Of a stretch of 9,992 bases of DNA, positions 5,692-9,992 are shown piece by piece. The position numbers and the translations under genes are program-made. Origin of the DNA: an uncultured Lachnospiraceae bacterium (GTDB lineage: Bacteria > Bacillota > Clostridia > Lachnospirales > Lachnospiraceae); NCBI GenBank assembly GCA_902766845.1, contig CACXFD010000085.1, positions 1 through 9,992 of the forward strand, in the 5' to 3' direction. The first letter of the stretch is position 1. Every line of letters begins with the position of its first letter. The notes under the pieces are model-generated. The model was not told the DNA's origin and made no database searches. It saw nothing but the letters and a program-made list of their open reading frames with translations.

Positions 5692-6285
5692 TCACGTGTC
5701 CTTTCGGATATTCTTGTAATAATCATACGCTTTTTGCGTCATTTCGTCAATGGGACGGCCCGATCGCTCCAGAAACGCGAGCGACAGTGCCATGATTCGT
5801 GTGGCCGCCGCCGTCAGGTCTTCAAAGGCCAGCTTCCTCATCTCGGGCAGTTCGGCGATCTGCTCGCGGCCGGGCTCGATATAATCCGCCACGAACAGGA
5901 TCATCTCCAGGAGCGACATGTCCGGACGGCCGGTCGTGTGATACCGGACCGCCGAGAGGATCTCCTCATCTTTGATCCCAAATTCTTTCCGCAGCAGGTG
6001 GGCGCCGAGCGGCGCGTGCAGCACAGCCGGCGAAATGTAGATGCTTTCCGGAAGGTCCGGGAGCTCTTTGCGGCAGATCCGGATCTGTTCATCGATCTTG
6101 ATGCCCTTTGCCCAGTCATGCAGATATCCCGCCGTGCCGGCTTTTTCCACATCGGCGCCCCACTTCATGGCCAGCGCCATGGCGGTGTAGGCCACACCGA
6201 TGCTGTGTTCAAAGCGGGACGGCTTGAGCTGCTTTTCACAGGCTTTGCGGTATTCGATCAGACGGTCACGGTAGGCGGATGACAT
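5692..6285 (-). CDS. yqeK: YqeK, HD-domain symmetrical Ap4A hydrolase
   Basis: This is a 197-residue HD-superfamily phosphohydrolase. YqeK proteins of Firmicutes split diadenosine tetraphosphate symmetrically into two ADP, using a metal centre. The metal-binding residues of the family are present: H27 (RFEHS), H56-D57 (YLHDWAKG), H90 (LHAP), H116 (VRYHTTG) and D134 (VADYIEP). Length and residue order fit the family. An AAAGGAA site precedes the ATG. It lies between nadD (94 bases upstream) and rsfS (3 bases downstream). The gap after nadD shows no clear promoter or terminator, so transcription from the nadD side is likely. The pairing of nadD with yqeK is conserved across Firmicutes and links NAD synthesis to nucleotide housekeeping. 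Confidence 0.95.
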   Translation of the reverse strand: MSSAYRDRLIEYRKACEKQLKPSRFEHSIGVAYTAMALAMKWGADVEKAGTAGYLHDWAKGIKIDEQIRICRKELPDLPESIYISPAVLHAPLGAHLLRKEFGIKDEEILSAVRYHTTGRPDMSLLEMILFVADYIEPGREQIAELPEMRKLAFEDLTAAATRIMALSLAFLERSGRPIDEMTQKAYDYYKNIRKDT

Positions 6286-6379
6286 AAAGGGTTCCTTTCT
6301 TTCCGCAGAAGCGGCGCGTCACATGAGGACTGCGTTTTCCGGTCCGATCCGGACGCTGGATGAAATACCGCCTGCGACG

Positions 6380-6994
6380 TCAATACCGGTACAGACCCGC
6401 ACGGCGGATGTAGTCGTCGACCGGCTGCGGCACCAGGCCGCGCAGGTCCTCGCCGCGCCGGCACATCTCACGGATCTGCGTCGAGGAGACATCGCAGGGT
6501 TCGAACGGGAAAAAGCGAACGTCGGCCCCGAAACGGCTTCTCATCTCCTGCGCCTTTTCCTCCTGCTTTTCCCGAGAAAACGGCGGACGGTCCGCTACGG
6601 CGATGATGGCCAGCCGGCAGATGATATCCGGCCGGTACCACTGATCGAGATAGTCGAGCGAATCGGCTCCCAGGATAAAAAAGTATACGGTATCCGGATT
6701 CTCCTGCGTAAGCTGCGTCAGGGTCAGCGCGGTATACGACAGGCCGCGGCGGTCGATCTCCAGCCGGCTGACCGTAAAGGCCGGTTCATCTTCCGTGGCC
6801 ACAGCCAGCATGGCCAGACGGTCCTCGTCCGGCGTCCGGACAAGTCCGTCCTTATGCGGCGGCCGTCCGGCCGGCATGAAGATCACCTGATCCAGGCCAA
6901 AATGGTCCCGTGCCCGGACGGCCATGCGGATATGGCCCGTATGGACCGGGTCAAACGTTCCTCCGAGCAGGCCGACGCGGCGAAGCTGTGCCAT
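6380..6994 (-). CDS. nadD: Nicotinate-nucleotide adenylyltransferase NadD
   Basis: The enzyme joins nicotinate mononucleotide and ATP to make deamido-NAD, the shared step of NAD synthesis. The nucleotidyltransferase signature GGTFDPVHTGH is at residues 11-21, PPHK at 45-48, and the second ATP-binding motif SSTQIR at 170-175. At 204 residues it has the usual length. I chose the ATG at 6994 because GAGGTG lies six bases upstream. A GTG at 7003 would add three residues but would overlap that ribosome site. The yhbY stop codon overlaps the same site, so translation of the two genes is probably coupled. It precedes yqeK in the same direction. Confidence 0.96.
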   Translation of the reverse strand: MAQLRRVGLLGGTFDPVHTGHIRMAVRARDHFGLDQVIFMPAGRPPHKDGLVRTPDEDRLAMLAVATEDEPAFTVSRLEIDRRGLSYTALTLTQLTQENPDTVYFFILGADSLDYLDQWYRPDIICRLAIIAVADRPPFSREKQEEKAQEMRSRFGADVRFFPFEPCDVSSTQIREMCRRGEDLRGLVPQPVDDYIRRAGLYRY

Positions 6995-7004
6995 GTCGAT
7001 CACC

Positions 7005-7295
7005 TCAGCGGGGAAGCTCGTACCGGCTGTTCTCGCGAGCCTGGCGCCACAGGACGATCTTTTTTCCGATCACCTGGACCACCTCGCTCTTCGTGCGTTC
7101 CGCGAGCACGGCCGCCAGTTCGCGGGGATCGTCGTCACAGTTCTTCAGCACCGAGAGCTTGATCAGTTCCCGGGCTTCGAGCGCCTCCAGAACAGCCTCG
7201 GTCACTTCCGGGGTAAGGCTCCCTTTCCCGATCGGAAAAAGGGCGTCCATCACCATCGCCTTGCTTTTCAGATATGCGCGCTGTTTGCTGGTCAT
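7005..7295 (-). CDS. yhbY: YhbY-type CRM-domain RNA-binding protein
   Basis: This is a 96-residue single CRM-domain protein (YhbY of E. coli, YqeI of Bacillus). Such proteins associate with pre-50S particles and are thought to help ribosome assembly. The family's glycine loop appears as PIGKG at about residues 21-25. The helix with KLSVLKN and the closing strand QVIGKKIVLWR (about 73-83) are also typical. A TAAGGAG site precedes the ATG. It begins 20 bases after obgE and ends within the ribosome site of nadD, so obgE-yhbY-nadD form one transcription unit. Confidence 0.93.
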   Translation of the reverse strand: MTSKQRAYLKSKAMVMDALFPIGKGSLTPEVTEAVLEALEARELIKLSVLKNCDDDPRELAAVLAERTKSEVVQVIGKKIVLWRQARENSRYELPR

Positions 7296-7315
7296 ATTCT
7301 CTCCTTACGAAACAC

Positions 7316-8617
7316 TTACTTGTAATAATCGAAAGCCAGGCCGTACATGCGGACCGTATCGCCTTCGGCGATGCCGAGCTGCTCGAGCTGCTCCAGGATG
7401 CCCGACGTCTTGAGGAAGTCCTGGAAAAAGGCGAAGCCCTTTTCCGAATCCAGGTTCGTGTAGCCCAGCATCTTTTCGATGCGCGGCCCCTCCACCACGA
7501 ACACGCCATCCTCGGTCATTTCTACCGTATACGGCAGATCCGGCTGGTCATGGAAGGCCTGCGGATCATATTCCTGCTCATAGACGGTCGGTTCGGACGG
7601 CAGCAGCTCCAGCTGCTGTTTCACGTAAAAGAGCAGGTCCTGAACGCCTTCCCCGGTCGCCGCGGAGATCGGGAAGACCCGGAACCCTTCCGGCTCGAAC
7701 GCGTCCCGGAGGCGGCGGACCGGACTGACCTCTCCCTCCAGTTCCAACAGTTCTTCGTCGATGCAGTCGATCTTGTTTGCGGCGATCACGACCGGACGGC
7801 TCATCAGTGACGGGTCGTATTTTTCAAGCTCCCGCCGGATGATGCGCACATCTTCGACCGGATCCCGGCCTTCCGTGCCCGCCGCGTCCACCAGGTGGAT
7901 CATCAGCTTCGTGCGGTCGATGTGACGCAGGAAATCATGGCCGAGTCCCAGCCCCTCGCTGGCCCCTTCGATGAGCCCGGGGATATCCGCAATCACGAAG
8001 CCGCCGTCCGGCAGATCCACGACGCCCAGATTGGGGGTGATCGTAGTGAACGGATAATCCGCGATCTTGGGATCCGCGTTGGTCACACGGGACAGGAACG
8101 TGGATTTCCCGGCGTTCGGGAAGCCCACGAGGCCCACGTCGGCGATGCTCTTTAGCTCGAGCATCACAAAAAGGCCCTTCCCCGGCTGACCGGGCTTGGC
8201 GTACTTCGGGACCTGCATCGTGGCCGTGGCGTAATGCATGTTCCCGGTGCCGCCGCGGCCTCCCTTGAGGACCGTGACGCGGCGGTTCTCACCGGACAGG
8301 TCCGCAATGACCCGGCCGGTCTCGAAGTCTTTGACGACCGTGCCCTCGGGCACGCGCAGGACGAGGTCGGAGGCGTCTTTTCCGTGGCAGCGCCTTTTCC
8401 CGCCTTCTTCCCCGTTCGGGGCCACGTATTTGGTCTTGCGGCGGAAGGCGTAGAGCGTATTCAGCCCCTTGTCCGCCTCGAAGATGATATCTCCGCCGCG
8501 GCCGCCGTCTCCGCCGTCCGGGCCCCCGTTCGGGACATAGAGCTCCCGCCGGAAGCTCACGTGTCCGTCGCCGCCCTTGCCGGACTGGATATAGATCTTA
8601 GCGCGGTCTGCAAACAT
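7316..8617 (-). CDS. obgE: GTPase Obg (CgtA), ribosome-assembly GTPase with OCT domain
   Basis: This is a 433-residue essential GTPase that binds 50S precursors and links ribosome assembly to (p)ppGpp and stress. The glycine-rich Obg fold is at about 1-158 (GGPDGGDGGRGG). The G domain follows: GFPNAGKS at 165-172, switch TTITPNLG at 191-198, DIPG at 211-214, NKID at 281-284 and SAA at 318-320. The C-terminal OCT domain of Gram-positive Obg proteins occupies about 360-433. An AAGAGG site precedes the ATG. The gene is separated from rpmA by 126 bases that contain a terminator, and I see no convincing promoter in the remaining 60 bases. It may depend on read-through or a non-standard promoter. 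yhbY follows 20 bases later. Confidence 0.97.
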   Translation of the reverse strand: MFADRAKIYIQSGKGGDGHVSFRRELYVPNGGPDGGDGGRGGDIIFEADKGLNTLYAFRRKTKYVAPNGEEGGKRRCHGKDASDLVLRVPEGTVVKDFETGRVIADLSGENRRVTVLKGGRGGTGNMHYATATMQVPKYAKPGQPGKGLFVMLELKSIADVGLVGFPNAGKSTFLSRVTNADPKIADYPFTTITPNLGVVDLPDGGFVIADIPGLIEGASEGLGLGHDFLRHIDRTKLMIHLVDAAGTEGRDPVEDVRIIRRELEKYDPSLMSRPVVIAANKIDCIDEELLELEGEVSPVRRLRDAFEPEGFRVFPISAATGEGVQDLLFYVKQQLELLPSEPTVYEQEYDPQAFHDQPDLPYTVEMTEDGVFVVEGPRIEKMLGYTNLDSEKGFAFFQDFLKTSGILEQLEQLGIAEGDTVRMYGLAFDYYK

Positions 8618-8678
8618 ACTGTGCCTCTTTTTCTTTCCGGGTCATCCAACGACGCCCCGCAAGCTGTCTGTACAGAAG

Positions 8679-8714
8679 AAAAAACGGCTCAGAACGCCTG
8701 GGTGTCCTGAGCCG
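8679..8714 (-). terminator. Intrinsic terminator after rpmA
   Basis: On the minus strand, CGGCTCAG (8714-8707) pairs with CTGAGCCG (8692-8685). Several further base pairs are possible inside the 14-base intervening segment. Six Ts follow on the transcript side (8684-8679). It lies 30 bases past the rpmA stop and upstream of obgE. Confidence 0.85.
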
Positions 8715-8743
8715 GCTTGGATCTGATGATCAAAGGGAAACGA

Positions 8744-9043
8744 TCACTCCGCGACCGCAACGGTCTCACGCGGATACACAGAGACCTGCTTCTTGTCACG
8801 GCCCTTGCGCTCGAAGCGGACGACGCCGTCCACGAGGGCAAACAGGGTGTCATCGTTGCCGCGGCCGACGTTCACGCCGGGATGGATCTTGGTCCCGCGC
8901 TGGCGATACAGGATGTTTCCGGCCAGAACGAACTGTCCGTCCGCGCGCTTCGCGCCGAGGCGCTTGGACTCGGAATCACGGCCGTTCTTGGTGGAGCCGA
9001 CGCCCTTCTTATGGGCAAATAACTGAAGGTTCATAGTAAACAT
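8744..9043 (-). CDS. rpmA: 50S ribosomal protein bL27 with cleavable N-terminus
   Basis: bL27 lies near the peptidyl-transferase centre, and its flexible N-terminus touches the P-site tRNA. This 99-residue form carries the Firmicute extension MFTMNLQLFA before HKKGVGSTKNG. The protease Prp, encoded directly upstream, is expected to remove the segment ending in LF, before the Ala of the A-HKKG sequence. The body (RDSESKRLGAKRADGQ, then RQRGTKIHPG) is highly typical. The start at 9043 follows TAAGGAGG; a second ATG nine bases later is too far from that site. The ribosome site lies within the last codons of prp, with a gap of 4 bases. A strong terminator follows. Confidence 0.97.
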   Translation of the reverse strand: MFTMNLQLFAHKKGVGSTKNGRDSESKRLGAKRADGQFVLAGNILYRQRGTKIHPGVNVGRGNDDTLFALVDGVVRFERKGRDKKQVSVYPRETVAVAE

Positions 9044-9047
9044 GACC

Positions 9048-9371
9048 TTAATCCTCCTTATAACGAAGTTCGATGAATGCGGATGCATAACTGTTGCGGA
9101 TATCCGTCAGACCCAGCCGCAGGGAAGCCAGCAGAAGCTGAGCTTCGGGCGACGGATCCGGTACGGTGACCTTCAGATATCCGTCTTCCCCGCCCTCTCC
9201 GATGACCTCATCCGATGTGAGAGCCTCGAGACTGTTGGCGGTATTCAGTGTCAGAGCGGAAACGGCGCTGCAGACGATGTCCTGTCCGGCGTCCGCGTAT
9301 CCCGCGTGTCCGGATACTTCATATCCGGTCAGCGGCCCGTCTTCCGTTCCGAAAAAGGTGACGCGGATCAT
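9048..9371 (-). CDS. prp: Prp, cysteine protease that matures ribosomal protein bL27
   Basis: This is a 107-residue member of the Prp (YsxB) family. In Staphylococcus aureus, Prp cuts the N-terminal extension from bL27, a step needed for active ribosomes. The catalytic dyad is visible as H22 (SGHAGYA) and C34 (DIVCSAVSAL), the same residue numbers as in the S. aureus enzyme. The length is typical. The ATG overlaps the rplU stop codon (TAATG) and no strong ribosome site is present, so translation probably depends on ribosomes finishing rplU. Its substrate gene rpmA follows directly and carries the matching extension, which supports the assignment. Confidence 0.95.
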   Translation of the reverse strand: MIRVTFFGTEDGPLTGYEVSGHAGYADAGQDIVCSAVSALTLNTANSLEALTSDEVIGEGGEDGYLKVTVPDPSPEAQLLLASLRLGLTDIRNSYASAFIELRYKED

Positions 9372-9679
9372 TACGCGTTGATCTTTTCGATCTTCAGTTC
9401 CGTATAAGCCTGACGATGGCCCTGCTTCTTGTGATAACCGGACTTTCTCTTATACTTGTAGACGACGACTTTCTTGCCGCGGCCGTCTCCGACGACCTGC
9501 GCGGTCACGGAAGCTCCTTCCACGGTAGGGGTCCCGACGACGAGTTCCTCCCCGCCGACCACGAGGACCTGATCAAAGGTGTAGGTGCTGCCGGCTTCGG
9601 CGCCGAGCTTTTCCACACGGATGACATCCCCTTCCTGGACCTTATACTGCTTTCCTCCTGTTGCGATTACGGCGTACAC
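9371..9679 (-). CDS. rplU: 50S ribosomal protein bL21
   Basis: This is a 102-residue 50S protein binding 23S rRNA. I chose the GTG at 9679 because it gives (M)YAVIATGGKQYKV, the canonical bL21 opening and length. AGGAGG lies eight bases upstream of it. A longer reading beginning at 9781 would start upstream of the predicted transcription start and translate the leader. The C-terminal basic part YKYKRKSGYHKKQGHRQ is characteristic. It is the first gene of rplU-prp-rpmA, under a strong promoter and behind an L21-type leader. The stop overlaps the prp start by one base. Confidence 0.97.
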   Translation of the reverse strand: MYAVIATGGKQYKVQEGDVIRVEKLGAEAGSTYTFDQVLVVGGEELVVGTPTVEGASVTAQVVGDGRGKKVVVYKYKRKSGYHKKQGHRQAYTELKIEKINA

Positions 9680-9765
9680 GTTTGTACCCTCCTGATTCTT
9701 TACTCGCCAATTACGGTGACCGGCTCCGCGAGCCGATACTTCCAAAACCCCATTGTGCGGCACAC
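9680..9765 (-). promoter_or_regulatory. rplU leader, probable ribosomal protein L21 leader RNA
   Basis: About 85 nt lie between the predicted transcription start and the rplU GTG. The leader contains a CCGCACAATGGGG segment, a perfect hairpin CGGCTC-GCG-GAGCCG (9735-9721), then CCGTAATTGGCGAG before the ribosome site. These features and the position agree with the L21 leader family known from low-GC Gram-positives, thought to mediate autoregulation. The match is from memory of the family, not a covariance search. Confidence 0.6.
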
Positions 9766-9771
9766 TAAGGG

Positions 9772-9800
9772 ATAATAACATAAAACGGGGGCCGCGTCAA
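9772..9800 (-). promoter_or_regulatory. Promoter of the rplU-prp-rpmA operon
   Basis: On the minus strand, TTGACG (9800-9795) and TATTAT (9777-9772) are 17 bases apart, one mismatch each from sigma-A consensus. Transcription should start near 9765. Phased A-tracts lie directly upstream. Confidence 0.87.
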
Positions 9801-9804
9801 CCGA

Positions 9805-9840
9805 TTTTTCACGTTTTTTCGCGGTTTTTGCGCACTTTTT
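9805..9840 (-). promoter_or_regulatory. Phased A-tracts upstream of the rplU promoter (UP-element-like)
   Basis: Four A-runs on the minus strand (T-runs at 9805-9809, 9814-9819, 9825-9829 and 9836-9840) are centred 9.5, 10.5 and 11 bases apart, about one helical turn each. They begin 5 bases upstream of the -35. Such phasing bends DNA, and A-rich sequence at this position can bind the alpha C-terminal domain of RNA polymerase. Confidence 0.65.
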
Positions 9841-9992
9841 CTATCGTGAGAACAGCCGGCTGAGAGGCTCCACGATCTTGTAAAGCGACTCGATCGACCC
9901 GTTCAGCGTCTCCAGATCGATCCCGTTCAGCTTCTCGACGACGCCCTCGAGATCCGCGCGCGCGAGCTGCCCGGTGATCTCATCGAGCTGCG
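9841..9992 (-). CDS. C-terminal end of an unrecognised, probably helical protein (partial)
   Basis: Fifty codons ending in TAG at 9841 are open to the window edge. The visible end includes LDEITGQLARADLEGVV, then EKLNGIDLETLNGSIESL and YKIVEPLSRLFSR. It has hydrophobic residues at regular 3-4 spacing and a repeated LNG(I/S) unit, as in amphipathic helices or coiled coils. No cysteine or recognisable catalytic motif is present. The frame is supported because its stop falls just before the rplU promoter and it runs in the same direction as the rplU operon. No hairpin terminator follows it, so some transcription may run on into rplU. I do not recognise the family; similar ends occur in hypothetical proteins of Clostridia. 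Confidence 0.6.
   Translation of the reverse strand, partial: QLDEITGQLARADLEGVVEKLNGIDLETLNGSIESLYKIVEPLSRLFSR

Noticed and set aside
5323..6282. Plus-strand open frame (319 codons) over rsfS and yqeK
   Set aside because: It spans two recognisable minus-strand genes and their junction, so it is a shadow.
6286..6379. Small gene or promoter in the nadD-yqeK gap
   Set aside because: No start with a ribosome site and no convincing -35/-10 pair; only short imperfect inverted repeats are present.
9044..9088. Longer L27 reading beginning at 9088
   Set aside because: It overlaps the end of prp and has no ribosome site; 9043 has TAAGGAGG upstream.
9680..9781. Longer L21 reading beginning at 9781
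   Set aside because: This start lies upstream of the predicted transcription start; the GTG at 9679 gives the conserved N-terminus with a proper ribosome site.
9801..9840. Intrinsic terminator for the partial gene at the right edge
   Set aside because: The T-runs are multiple and phased, but there is no stable stem before them; a promoter-upstream element explains them better.

Overview
The window looks like core chromosome from a GC-rich Firmicute, most likely a Clostridia member (Lachnospiraceae-like). Three things point there: the order rplU-prp-rpmA-obgE-yhbY-nadD-yqeK-rsfS, an L27 protein with a Prp-cleavable N-terminus, and Bacillus/Clostridium-type LexA boxes. The species cannot be named from the sequence. 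No transposase, phage structural gene, CRISPR array, tRNA or rRNA is visible.

Layout, left to right. (1) 1-1665, minus strand: glmS, missing its C-terminal end at the window edge. (2) 1666-1917: a divergent intergenic region with one good sigma-A-type promoter for each side and a GC-rich hairpin in each leader. (3) 1918-2688, plus: a TtcA-family PP-loop/iron-sulfur tRNA thiolation-type protein. (4) 2765-3814, plus: a complete tyrosine recombinase. (5) 3815-4018: about 200 bases holding a perfect 16-bp bidirectional terminator and three short direct repeats. (6) 4019-5223: an SOS module, a small membrane-anchored LysM protein (YneA-like division inhibitor) divergent from lexA. The region between them has five LexA-box-like elements arranged almost symmetrically. 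(7) 5224-5334: a terminator between convergent lexA and rsfS. (8) 5335-9679, minus: rsfS, yqeK, nadD, yhbY, obgE, then, behind an intrinsic terminator, rpmA, prp and rplU with an L21-type leader and a strong promoter. (9) 9841-9992, minus: the C-terminal end of an unrecognised helical protein.

The right half serves ribosome biogenesis and translation control: L21, L27, the protease that matures L27, Obg, the CRM-domain protein YhbY and the silencing factor RsfS. With them sit NAD synthesis (NadD) and Ap4A hydrolysis (YqeK). The middle is DNA-damage response: LexA, a probable division inhibitor, and a recombinase that may resolve chromosome dimers. glmS feeds cell-wall amino-sugar synthesis.

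I see no clearly undescribed system. The best second-look items are the near-symmetric LexA operator array, a good LexA box inside the ttcA-like coding sequence upstream of the recombinase, phased A-tracts upstream of the rplU promoter, and the leader hairpins of glmS and ttcA.
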